From an uncultured Christensenellaceae bacterium (GTDB lineage Bacteria; Bacillota; Clostridia; Christensenellales; Christensenellaceae), in the NCBI GenBank assembly GCA_910588425.1, contig CAJUPM010000017.1:1-36248 (forward strand): a stretch of DNA of 36,248 nt, read 5' to 3'. This document shows, in pieces, positions 7,051-14,558 of the stretch. Numbering within the stretch: position 1 is the stretch's first letter; every line of letters begins with the position of its first letter. The notes under the pieces were generated by a model, which had not been told where the DNA came from, ran no database searches, and saw only the letters and a program-made list of their open reading frames with translations. The position numbers were made by a program, and so were the translations under genes.

Positions 7051-8520
7051 CTACAGGTTCTCCAGAACCATTTTGCCCAGCTGCTCCGGGCGGGCGACAT
7101 CCGAGAACCGCTGTTTTTTATGTGCCAGTTTGCCAATCGCTTCCGGAATGGGCATCTCTGCCAGGCTGGCCAGCTTCTGCGCCGCCAGGAAGGGATCGTC
7201 CACGCGCTCCTTGCTGATGGAAAACAGCACGTCTTCCGAGAACTTGAAGGGGCTCGCCGTGGATGCCAGAATGGTCGGCGTTCTCGTCCCCATCAGCTTA
7301 TTATACTGCTCATAAACATGCTGAGCCACAGCCGTATGCGGATCCATCAGATAGCCATAGGTATCGAACATCTTTTTGATGGTGCGCATGGTGGGATATT
7401 CATCTGCAAACCCAGCGTAAAAATCCCGGGACATCCGCACTTTGATGCTGGTATCCACCGTAAAGCGTCCGTTCTCATTCAGCTCGTGCATGAGTTCCTG
7501 GATATAGCCCGGGTTTCTGTCGTATAGCTCGAAAAGCAGGCGCTCTAGATTACTGGAAATGAGAATATCCATGGAAGGCGAGATGGTTCGGTAAAACTCG
7601 CGGTTGGCGGAGTAAACGCCGCCCTCGAAGAAATCCGTCAGGACGGTGTTCTTATTGGAAGCGCAGATGAGCCGCTCCACCGGCAGCCCCATACGCTTGG
7701 CATAATAGGCCGCCAAGATATTGCCGAAGTTGCCCGTGGGCACTGCGATATTGACTTCCTCTCCCAGGCGAATTTCTCCCGCCGCAACCAGCCGCGCATA
7801 GGCATAGAGATAATATGCAATCTGCGGGCAGAGCCGGCCGAAGTTGATGGAGTTTGCAGAAGAGAGCGTATATCCCTTTTCTGCCACAGCCTGCACGAAT
7901 GCCGGGTCGGCAAACAGGCGTTTGACAGCCGTCTGCGCGTCATCGAAGTTGCCCTGCACGCCGCAGACGTAGGTGTTCTCGCCCTCCTGCGTCACCATTT
8001 GCAGCCGCTGCATCTGGGCGACTCCGTCTGCCGGGTAGAATGTCGCAATGCGCGTCCTGGGAACGTCGCAAAAACCTTCCAGTGCAGCTTTGCCCGTATC
8101 GCCGGATGTCGCCGTCAGGATCAGAACATCCTGCTCCGCCCCCTGCAAAGCGCGCTCCATCAGCCGGGGCAAAACCTGCAGTGCCATATCCTTAAAGGCC
8201 AGCGTCGGCCCATGGAACAGCTCAATGACATATTCCTTATCGCCCAGCTTCTGAATCGGGACAACCTCCCGATCGTCGAATCTGGCATAGGCAGAGCGCG
8301 TCATATTCTCCGCAGTTTCATCGCTAAAACCAAAAAAGGCGGAAAGCACCCGCGCCGCCACTTTATGATAAGGCATCTTTCCCAGCTCTGTAAACATATC
8401 CAGCGTAATGATCGGGAAAACTTCCGGAACGAAAAGCCCGCCGTCTCTGGCAATGCCTTTTAAGACGGCCGCAATCGCCGGAATGCTCTCTCCGGAATTT
8501 CTGGTGCTGATTAAATTCAT
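7051..8520 (-). CDS. thrC: Threonine synthase
   Basis: Converts O-phosphohomoserine to threonine with PLP. The 489-residue length fits the longer, yeast/E. coli-like class. The N-terminal NLISTRN and the DGGLFVPE segment (26-33) are typical. The PLP lysine is K110 in HGPTLAFKDMA, and the phosphate-binding loop LTATSGDTGKAA and the PTGNFGNILA region are intact. The start ATG 8520 has GGAGGG five bases upstream; a longer frame to 8589 crosses the promoter and is rejected. It competes with MetA for homoserine-derived carbon. First gene of the thrC-trpS unit, driven by the promoter at 8554-8582. Confidence 0.96.
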   Translation of the reverse strand: MNLISTRNSGESIPAIAAVLKGIARDGGLFVPEVFPIITLDMFTELGKMPYHKVAARVLSAFFGFSDETAENMTRSAYARFDDREVVPIQKLGDKEYVIELFHGPTLAFKDMALQVLPRLMERALQGAEQDVLILTATSGDTGKAALEGFCDVPRTRIATFYPADGVAQMQRLQMVTQEGENTYVCGVQGNFDDAQTAVKRLFADPAFVQAVAEKGYTLSSANSINFGRLCPQIAYYLYAYARLVAAGEIRLGEEVNIAVPTGNFGNILAAYYAKRMGLPVERLICASNKNTVLTDFFEGGVYSANREFYRTISPSMDILISSNLERLLFELYDRNPGYIQELMHELNENGRFTVDTSIKVRMSRDFYAGFADEYPTMRTIKKMFDTYGYLMDPHTAVAQHVYEQYNKLMGTRTPTILASTASPFKFSEDVLFSISKERVDDPFLAAQKLASLAEMPIPEAIGKLAHKKQRFSDVARPEQLGKMVLENL

Positions 8521-8553
8521 GCTATCCCTCCAAATATATGTTGGTACATTTAG

Positions 8554-8582
8554 ATTATAGCACGCCGCCTTTTTGCATTCAA
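8554..8582 (-). promoter_or_regulatory. thrC-trpS promoter
   Basis: On the minus strand, TTGAAT (8577-8582), a 17-bp spacer and a perfect TATAAT (8554-8559) preceded by TGC. This is a strong sigma-A promoter with an extended -10. The predicted leader is only about 27 bases, leaving no room for a riboswitch or T-box. Confidence 0.85.
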
Positions 8583-8632
8583 TAAGCAACTCCCGGCTCT
8601 TTGGCGTATTTTATCAGAAACTGCGGCAAACC

Positions 8633-8661
8633 AAAAGGCCGCGGGGCATTGCCGCGGCCTT
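8633..8661 (-). terminator. Terminator of the small P-loop gene
   Basis: AAGGCCGCGG (8635-8644) pairs with CCGCGGCCTT (8652-8661), 7-base loop, with a short minus-strand TTTT tail. It starts eight bases after the stop codon at 8669. Confidence 0.8.
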
Positions 8662-8668
8662 GAAAGGG

Positions 8669-9079
8669 CTAGATGACATATTGTTTTAAAAGTTCTGGGA
8701 TGTTCGCGATATCCGCGCTGACATTGAGTACAATCTTCAGATTATTCTTATCCGCCAGAATATCCAGCTCTGTAAAAAACTCCGTCAGCTCATCCGGCGT
8801 TTTGCCGATCATGTGCAAAAACGCATCCATATAGATAGCCGAAATATCGAAGTTCTGGGCAAGCATTCCGCACAGGAAGCCGTATAGCTTATCTTCAGTA
8901 TCCACATTATACTCTGTCACATCTACAAAGCGCACTTCCCGATCCACATCGTACATATAGCGCTTGTTGTCGTCCATAAAAACGACATTTCCATCCGCGG
9001 CCTTTGCCTCGGCATTCACCATTTCAATTAAGCGCTTGGTCTTTCCGCTTCCCTTGGACCCATAAATCAACTGAATCAT
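8669..9079 (-). CDS. Small P-loop ATP-binding protein of unknown function
   Basis: A 136-residue protein starting directly with a P-loop: MIQLIYGSKGSGKTKRL, Walker A GSKGSGKT at 7-14. A beta strand ending in VVFMDDNKRY and an acidic hydrophobic stretch (ISAIYMDAFLHMIG) resembling a Walker B follow. Homologues in clostridia are often labelled only as ATP-binding or, misleadingly, twitching-motility proteins. The start ATG 9079 has AAAGGGG nine bases upstream; an ATG nine bases earlier abuts that site and is unlikely. It stands alone between two terminated units, so context gives no function. Confidence 0.75.
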   Translation of the reverse strand: MIQLIYGSKGSGKTKRLIEMVNAEAKAADGNVVFMDDNKRYMYDVDREVRFVDVTEYNVDTEDKLYGFLCGMLAQNFDISAIYMDAFLHMIGKTPDELTEFFTELDILADKNNLKIVLNVSADIANIPELLKQYVI

Positions 9080-9250
9080 GCGAAACATCCCCTTTGTTTT
9101 ATATTGAAACAAACCCCCGCAGAAAAAATGTTTTCTCTGAGGATTTTTCTTCCCTATTCACTTTTTTCACTCGAAAGAATAATTGGTTATGCTATTTATT
9201 CTTCCCTCTGGGAGCAAATTCCTTCTTTCTGTTTCAAGTTTTCAAAAATT

Positions 9251-10174
9251 CTATTTTCTCTGGGAGATGATAGGCTTTGGCGCCGCGTTATAGACCGTCG
9301 TATGCGGCGGAACAGAATGCACCAGCCAGACGTTGCCGCCGATGACGCTGTCGTGCCCGATGGTAACATCCCCGCCGAGAATGGTCGCCCCGGCATAGAT
9401 CACGACGTTGTCCTCGATATTCGGGTGCCGCTTGACTCCCTTGACCGGGTTTCCCCGCTCATCCACTTCAAAACTCTTTGCCCCCAGCGTTACCCCCTGA
9501 TACAGCTTGACGCGGTTGCCGATGACGCAGGTCTCCCCGATGACGACGCCCGTGCCGTGGTCGATAAAAAAGCTGCTGCCAATGCTCGCGCCGGGGTGAA
9601 TATCGATGCCGGTCAGCTGATGCGCATACTCCGTCATAATCCGCGGAATGAGCGGCACCTCCAGCAAAAACAGCTCGTGCGCCAGGCGATAGATGCTGAC
9701 CGCCTCGACCGAAGGATAGCTCAACAAAATCTCCTCGACATTCTTGGCCGCAGGATCGCCCTCATAGGCCGCCGCAATATCCAGCGTCAGCATTTTGCGG
9801 ACCTGCAAAACCCGCTCCATAAACTGCGCCGTGATCTCATCGGCATGGGCAAAGCACTCCCTGCCGCCGCAGTTCTGCTTTTTCTCCAGCTCGCATTTGT
9901 TGATCAGAACGTCGCGGATCATCGCGTTCAAAAGCATCGCCGCGTTGTTGAGTTTATCCATCACCTTGGCCGAGAGATAATCCGCATTCACCAGCTCCCT
10001 CTCGTATAAACTCGGGAAAAGCGCCGTTTTCAGCTCGGAAAGCAGCTCAATCACCCTTCCCTTCATGCCAAAGCCGCTGATGTTATCCGTCAGAAGATGC
10101 CGGGCGTTGATGCCCACCAGCTCTTCCGCCAAATCGTGAGATTTATTTTTCATCCACTCGCTGATTTTGCTCAT
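9251..10174 (-). CDS. cysE: Serine O-acetyltransferase, EpsC/SatA type
   Basis: Predicted to acetylate L-serine with acetyl-CoA, the first step of cysteine synthesis. The 307-residue product has an alpha-helical N-terminal domain and a C-terminal left-handed beta-helix of hexapeptide repeats from about residue 195. The SAT signature IDHGTGVVIGETCVIG is intact, as are IHPGASIG and the GGNVWLV region. The length matches the longer EpsC-type enzymes of anaerobes rather than the E. coli CysE of 273 residues. The start ATG 10174 follows GGGGAA by about 10 bases; a TTG-started extension to 10219 has no binding site. No cysK is adjacent. It diverges from metA across overlapping promoters. I saw no strong terminator in the 171 bases after it. 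Confidence 0.92.
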   Translation of the reverse strand: MSKISEWMKNKSHDLAEELVGINARHLLTDNISGFGMKGRVIELLSELKTALFPSLYERELVNADYLSAKVMDKLNNAAMLLNAMIRDVLINKCELEKKQNCGGRECFAHADEITAQFMERVLQVRKMLTLDIAAAYEGDPAAKNVEEILLSYPSVEAVSIYRLAHELFLLEVPLIPRIMTEYAHQLTGIDIHPGASIGSSFFIDHGTGVVIGETCVIGNRVKLYQGVTLGAKSFEVDERGNPVKGVKRHPNIEDNVVIYAGATILGGDVTIGHDSVIGGNVWLVHSVPPHTTVYNAAPKPIISQRK

Positions 10175-10212
10175 GATATCTTTATTCCCCAAAAAATATT
10201 TGCACTCTCTTC

Positions 10213-10241
10213 TATACAATCATTCTAAGATAAAGTATAAT
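10213..10241 (+). promoter_or_regulatory. metA promoter
   Basis: TATACA (10213-10218), a 17-bp spacer and a perfect TATAAT (10236-10241). It overlaps the divergent cysE promoter almost completely. The predicted leader is about 37 bases with no S-box or T-box. Confidence 0.75.
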
Positions 10242-10250
10242 AGTTGTCAA
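10222..10250 (-). promoter_or_regulatory. cysE promoter
   Basis: On the minus strand, a perfect TTGACA (10245-10250), a 17-bp spacer and TAGAAT (10222-10227). It is interleaved with the divergent metA promoter: the metA -10 lies inside its spacer. Confidence 0.8.
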
Positions 10251-10284
10251 ACGCCTTGCGGCTTCAAAAAGGGAGGAACAAACC

Positions 10285-11211
10285 GTGCCAATCAACATTC
10301 CCAGCAGTTTGCCGGCAGCCAAAACGCTGTCTGACGAAGGGATTTTCATTATGACGGATGAGCGCGCGCGCACGCAGGATATCCGCCCGCTTAAAATTGC
10401 AATTTTGAACCTAATGCCCACCAAAATCGAGACTGAGACGCAGCTTCTGCGCCTTCTTGGCAATTCGCCCCTGCAAGTTGAGATCATCCTGCTGCGCCCA
10501 AAATCGCATGAATCCAAAAACACCTCCAAAACGCACCTGGAGACTTTTTATAAAACCTTCGAGGAGATCCGCTCTTCCAAGCTGGACGGCCTGATCATCA
10601 CGGGCGCACCCGTGGAAAACCTCCCGTTCGAGCAGGTGGATTACTGGGAGGAGCTCTGCGAGATCATGGAATGGAGCAAAAAGAACGTCTTTTCCACGTT
10701 TCATATCTGCTGGGGCGCCCAGGCCGGGCTGTATTATCACTACGGGATCCCCAAGCACGAACTGCCCGCCAAGATGTTCGGCATCTTTGAGCACCATGTT
10801 ACGGATAAATCCACACAGCTCACCCGCGGATTCGACGACGTCTTCTGGGCGCCGCATTCCCGGCATACCGGGATCAGCCGGGAAGCGATCGAGAAAAATC
10901 CATCGCTGCATATCATCAGCGAATCGCCCGAGGCCGGCGTCTATATCGCTGTTGCCCGCAGTGGGCGGCAGATTTTCGTAACCGGCCATTCGGAGTACGA
11001 TCCGCATACACTCAAAGGCGAATACGACCGGGATATCGCAAAAGGCCTCAAGATCGCCGTCCCCTGCAACTACTATCCGGGAGACGATCCCTCTCTTCCC
11101 CCCATCGTCCGCTGGAGAGGGCACGCGAATCTATTATATTGCAACTGGCTCAACTATTATGTATATCAGCAAACGCCGTATAATCTCTCGGAGATCGACG
11201 AACAGCAGTAA
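10285..11211 (+). CDS. metA: Homoserine O-acetyltransferase (MetA family)
   Basis: Activates L-homoserine for methionine synthesis. The 308-residue protein aligns position by position with the MetA family: nucleophile C142 (HICWGAQ), H235 and E237 (GHSEYD). Position 111 is Glu (TGAPVEN); in characterised MetA enzymes Glu there goes with acetyl-CoA use and Gly with succinyl-CoA, so acetyl transfer is predicted. This fits MetY at 734-2011, which needs O-acetylhomoserine. The start is GTG 10285, with GGGAGG eight bases upstream and the usual MPINIP start of the family. Single-gene unit with its own promoter (10213-10241) and terminator. The unlinked MetX family does the same reaction but is unrelated. 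Confidence 0.94.
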   Translation: MPINIPSSLPAAKTLSDEGIFIMTDERARTQDIRPLKIAILNLMPTKIETETQLLRLLGNSPLQVEIILLRPKSHESKNTSKTHLETFYKTFEEIRSSKLDGLIITGAPVENLPFEQVDYWEELCEIMEWSKKNVFSTFHICWGAQAGLYYHYGIPKHELPAKMFGIFEHHVTDKSTQLTRGFDDVFWAPHSRHTGISREAIEKNPSLHIISESPEAGVYIAVARSGRQIFVTGHSEYDPHTLKGEYDRDIAKGLKIAVPCNYYPGDDPSLPPIVRWRGHANLLYCNWLNYYVYQQTPYNLSEIDEQQ

Positions 11212-11213
11212 AC

Positions 11214-11245
11214 AAAAGCCGCAGGCAAAAACCTGCGGCTTTTTT
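11214..11245. terminator. Terminator between metA and the fusion gene
   Basis: AAAAGCCGCAGG (11214-11225) pairs perfectly with CCTGCGGCTTTT (11232-11243) around CAAAAA, followed by a T-run to 11245. It starts two bases after the metA stop and may also serve the convergent gene that ends at 11274. Confidence 0.9.
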
Positions 11246-11273
11246 CTGTCATTTTTTGCAGCGCACTGGCCCC

Positions 11274-14200
11274 CTACGCCTCCTGCAGTGCTTCTCTCAG
11301 GGCATCCAGCGCCCCGTTCATCTGCTCCTGCGTATGCAGTGCAGAGACGAAAAAGCGAAGCTGCGCCTGCCCTTGCTCCATTTCCGGCCACGCGGCGATG
11401 GGCGCATAATACCCCTTTTGCAGGAGCTTTTTGCAAACCTGCTCTGCTCGCTCCGTCGAGCCGACGGCGACGGGGAATACAGCCGATTTGGCATTGCCCT
11501 GCATTTTTATGCCCCTCTTTTGCGCGGCGCTTTGGAAGAACGCGATGTTCTCCTGAAGCTTTTCGACGATGGACTGATCGGATGCAGACAGCTCCAAAAT
11601 TTTCTCCACCGCGCCGACCGATGCAAAATCCGGCGCGCCAGCATCAAACTCCGGCAGCGTATATCTGAGATAATCCATCAGCGCCGCATCGCCCGCAATA
11701 TAGCCGCCGTTGGCGCCAAATGCGCCGCAGAGGCTGCCCGTGCGAATCTCGATGGCCGGCCCCGGGATGCCCAGCAGCTCCTCGATGCCGCCGCCCGATG
11801 CGCCCAGCACGCCATCGCTGTGCGAGCCGTCTAAAAGCAGCCAGCAGCGGTATTTCCCCTTCAGGCGCACCAGCTCTTCCAGCGGGCAAAGCTCCCCGTT
11901 TTGGAGGCAAACGCCCTCTGCCGCGATCAGCACTTTCTCATATTTGCCCTGCGCCGCGCGCAAAAGCGTTTCCAGCGCCGGCATATCCCCATGAGGGTAA
12001 AACTGCAGTTCCGCCTTGGCGCTTTGGCAGCCGCAGCGCAGTGCCGCAGAAGCCGCCTCGTCGCATAGCACCAGATCCTTTGCTCCAAACAGATGCCGGA
12101 TGACTGCGCCGTTTGCGCCAAAGGCATCCGCCAGCAAAAGCGCCGCGTCCACATGCTTGCGCTGGGCGATCTGCCGCTCAACTTTCCCATAAATATCGCA
12201 TTCGCCCGTCTGTCTGCGGCCGCCGCCCTTGCCTACGCCATAGCGCTTGACTGCCTTTCTGGCCGCGCGCACCACATCCGAATTTTTGGAGACGCCGAGA
12301 TAATCCGCATTCGCAAAGCTGACGACGCTCTTGCCGCCGGCCGCCTTTTCCAGATCGATGAACTGCGCTCCCTGCATCTGGTACTGCGCCCTGTGCTCCT
12401 CAAAATTCCGTGCCTCGCTCATATCGGCAAACGAAGTGATGCGCCGCACAGCCTCGCTGCCCTCGCCCTCTCCCGAGAGCGCCGTGTTCTTATAGATGAG
12501 CTCTGCAATTTCATAGACGTTGACCGCCTTCGCGAAATCCTCGTCCGAAATTTCGATATTATATTTCTCCTCCAGCTGTGCAATGACGCCGATGACCGAG
12601 AGGCTGTCTCCGCCCAAATCGATGACAAAATGCGCCCGCTCGCCGATCTCTTCCTCCGGCAAAATCAGCACATCCGAGAAGATTTTGCGCACTTCCTGCT
12701 TAATCTGCAAAAACCTCGGGTTGGCGTTCTCGCCCTCTGCGCCCACATCTTCGCTCATCTGCTCCAGAGCGGCATCCATAGGCCTGCATTTCCAGCTTCC
12801 GTTTTCCACCAGCTTTTTGAGCTTCTGGCGCTGCACTTTGATGCCGTTGGCCAAAGGCATGGGGGCGTCCGAAACCAGAACCCGCTTGACCTGCTTATAC
12901 ATGGGCAGGCCGCCGTTGATCTCCGCAATGCGCATGGAAGCCGCGGCAAATTCCGTGCTGGAAATGCCGTCCTCCATCTTCAGAATCATGGCAATCTGCT
13001 CATATGGCTCGCCGGTGTCCAGCCCTAAAACCACCATCTGCTCCACGCCGGGCAGCTCGGAGAAATACCCTTCCACTTCGTCAGGATAGACGTTCTCTCC
13101 CGAAGCGCCGATGATCACTTCCTTAACGCGCCCCTCAATCCAGAGGCGGCCATCCTCATCCAGCCGGGCAATATCTCCCGTCTGATACCACTCTTCCTCC
13201 CGGGGTACGAACTTGCCCCCGATCATGCGCCCGGAGAAAAGCGAATCGCCCCGGATGACCAGCTCCCCGACGCTCTCGTCCGCGCCCGTGGGCAAAACCT
13301 TGTATTCTACGCTTTCAAAAGGCTTGCCCACGCTAGCTTTCAGGCGCACGTCAATATCCCGGCTCAGCTCCACCGAAGTGATGCCGGCCTCCGTCATGCC
13401 AAAGCCGTTATAGAGCGGGTATCCGATGTCGTTGATGATGCGCATGGTCTCGGGCACGATGTGCCCGCCGCCGTTGATGAGGAAGCGCACGCCCGAGCCA
13501 ATCAGCTCCTGCTGAATGCTCTTAAGGGCCGATGCCCCCAAAATCTTCCGGCCGGATTTTTTCATGTTTTTCTGCATCGTATGGCTGATTTTTGAGAGCG
13601 TCTCAAACTGTTTCTGTCGCCGTTCTCCGCCCTGGCGCACTTTTCGCATGATGCCCTGGGCGACGTTGTTCCAAAAGAGCGGAACATTGAAGATATGCGT
13701 TACCTGATGCTTCCTGCAAGCCTCCATAATGCCTTTGGGGCTCTTATCCGAGAGATAGACAATGGTCTTTCCAAAGAAAGAAAACCAAAGGTAGACGGCG
13801 ACAAACCCGAAGATATGGTGCATGGGCAAAAATGCCAGATTCTTGAGCGGGCCGTCCGCCGCATCATACATGATATCTTCGTTCTCCCCCAGGAAATACT
13901 TGGCGTTCTCGATTTGCTTGGCCATGGCAAAGCCGTCGTAAGCGTAGATCTTGGAGGTTCCCGTGGTGCCCGAAGTGCAGAGGCAGACCATATCCGCCCA
14001 CCTTGGCTCATAGCTGTTTTTCGCCTTCTTTTCCAGCAGTTCCGCCGGGCGCAGCACTTTCATCCCGGGATATTTCTCCTGCTCCTCGGTGATGATGCCG
14101 ATGGCGCCGGATTCTGCCAAAAGATGCTGGGTGATGTTCTGCTCTGCCCGAACATCCAGCAGCAGCGGCACGTTCCCGCTCATCAAAATGCCCCAGAGCA

Positions 14201-14456
14201 TGGCCGGCCACGCGGGCGAGTTCTCCAGCTTGATGCCCACACACTTGTTCTTCGCCCCAATTTCCTTTTCCAGCGTCTGGCCCACGCCTCTGGCCAGCGC
14301 GCGGTATGCTTCATATGTAACAGTCGTCAGCGTTCCGTCTTTTTCCGTCAGCTCTGCCGCCACCCGATCGCCATACCCGCACATGATCTCAAATACATTG
14401 CGGAACGTATAGCTTTCGGAAAGCTTTATGAGCGTCTCCATACATTCTTTTACCAT
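11274..14456 (-). CDS. Adenylation-carrier-oxoamine synthase fusion with a PLP-lysine-less C-terminal domain
   Basis: A 1060-residue three-domain protein. (1) Acyl-adenylating domain, about 1-545: TSGTTGTSK (161-169), NGFGMTE (350-356), YQTGD (424-428), GRVKEVIIGASGENVYPDE, and the late lysine region PLANGIKVQR (K540). (2) Carrier domain, about 580-660: LGGDSLS with the phosphopantetheine serine at S618. (3) Alpha-oxoamine-synthase-like domain, about 675-1055: FANADYLG, RYGVGKGGGR, EGVCLQNGE, LDGSHSDGVLG, GSLCGAFGANGGYIAG. Relatives of domain 3 condense an acyl thioester with an amino acid using PLP. Here the position of the catalytic lysine (canonical G-T-L-x-K-A-x-G) is Gly911, codon GGC at 11724-11726, and other cofactor contacts are changed, so normal PLP catalysis is doubtful. 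The start ATG 14456 lies 11 bases after AAGGAG; GTG 14468 is too close to that site. Substrate unknown. Confidence 0.85.
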   Translation of the reverse strand: MVKECMETLIKLSESYTFRNVFEIMCGYGDRVAAELTEKDGTLTTVTYEAYRALARGVGQTLEKEIGAKNKCVGIKLENSPAWPAMLWGILMSGNVPLLLDVRAEQNITQHLLAESGAIGIITEEQEKYPGMKVLRPAELLEKKAKNSYEPRWADMVCLCTSGTTGTSKIYAYDGFAMAKQIENAKYFLGENEDIMYDAADGPLKNLAFLPMHHIFGFVAVYLWFSFFGKTIVYLSDKSPKGIMEACRKHQVTHIFNVPLFWNNVAQGIMRKVRQGGERRQKQFETLSKISHTMQKNMKKSGRKILGASALKSIQQELIGSGVRFLINGGGHIVPETMRIINDIGYPLYNGFGMTEAGITSVELSRDIDVRLKASVGKPFESVEYKVLPTGADESVGELVIRGDSLFSGRMIGGKFVPREEEWYQTGDIARLDEDGRLWIEGRVKEVIIGASGENVYPDEVEGYFSELPGVEQMVVLGLDTGEPYEQIAMILKMEDGISSTEFAAASMRIAEINGGLPMYKQVKRVLVSDAPMPLANGIKVQRQKLKKLVENGSWKCRPMDAALEQMSEDVGAEGENANPRFLQIKQEVRKIFSDVLILPEEEIGERAHFVIDLGGDSLSVIGVIAQLEEKYNIEISDEDFAKAVNVYEIAELIYKNTALSGEGEGSEAVRRITSFADMSEARNFEEHRAQYQMQGAQFIDLEKAAGGKSVVSFANADYLGVSKNSDVVRAARKAVKRYGVGKGGGRRQTGECDIYGKVERQIAQRKHVDAALLLADAFGANGAVIRHLFGAKDLVLCDEAASAALRCGCQSAKAELQFYPHGDMPALETLLRAAQGKYEKVLIAAEGVCLQNGELCPLEELVRLKGKYRCWLLLDGSHSDGVLGASGGGIEELLGIPGPAIEIRTGSLCGAFGANGGYIAGDAALMDYLRYTLPEFDAGAPDFASVGAVEKILELSASDQSIVEKLQENIAFFQSAAQKRGIKMQGNAKSAVFPVAVGSTERAEQVCKKLLQKGYYAPIAAWPEMEQGQAQLRFFVSALHTQEQMNGALDALREALQEA

Positions 14457-14473
14457 TCGATTTCTCACTCCTT

Positions 14474-14485
14474 GCCCTTAAGGGC
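14474..14485. promoter_or_regulatory. Palindrome upstream of the fusion gene
   Basis: GCCCTTAAGGGC is a perfect 12-base palindrome about 18 bases before the fusion-gene start, partly beside its ribosome binding site. It could be an operator or a small hairpin masking the binding site. No regulator gene is adjacent. Confidence 0.3.
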
Positions 14486-14516
14486 CAAAGCATCCAGACT
14501 ATCACATATTTTACCA

Positions 14517-14547
14517 TAAAAAAGAGGGCGCCTGCAACTGCGCCCTC
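14517..14547 (-). terminator. Terminator of spoIIE
   Basis: GAGGGCGC (14524-14531) pairs with GCGCCCTC (14540-14547), 8-base loop. The minus-strand T-run is the complement of A 14517-14523. It starts 11 bases after the spoIIE stop. Confidence 0.85.
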
Positions 14548-14558
14548 CTCTGCCCGCA

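Noticed and set aside
5213..7315. 700-codon open frame antisense to the TlpA operon and trpS
   Set aside because: Crosses several real genes and a terminator on the other strand; low-complexity Arg/His-rich product typical of shadow frames.
9128..9266. CTCTGRGRR-like short repeats between the P-loop gene and cysE
   Set aside because: Two copies of CTCTGGGAG (9206-9214, 9258-9266) and one weaker; too few and too short to be an array, and one lies inside the cysE end.
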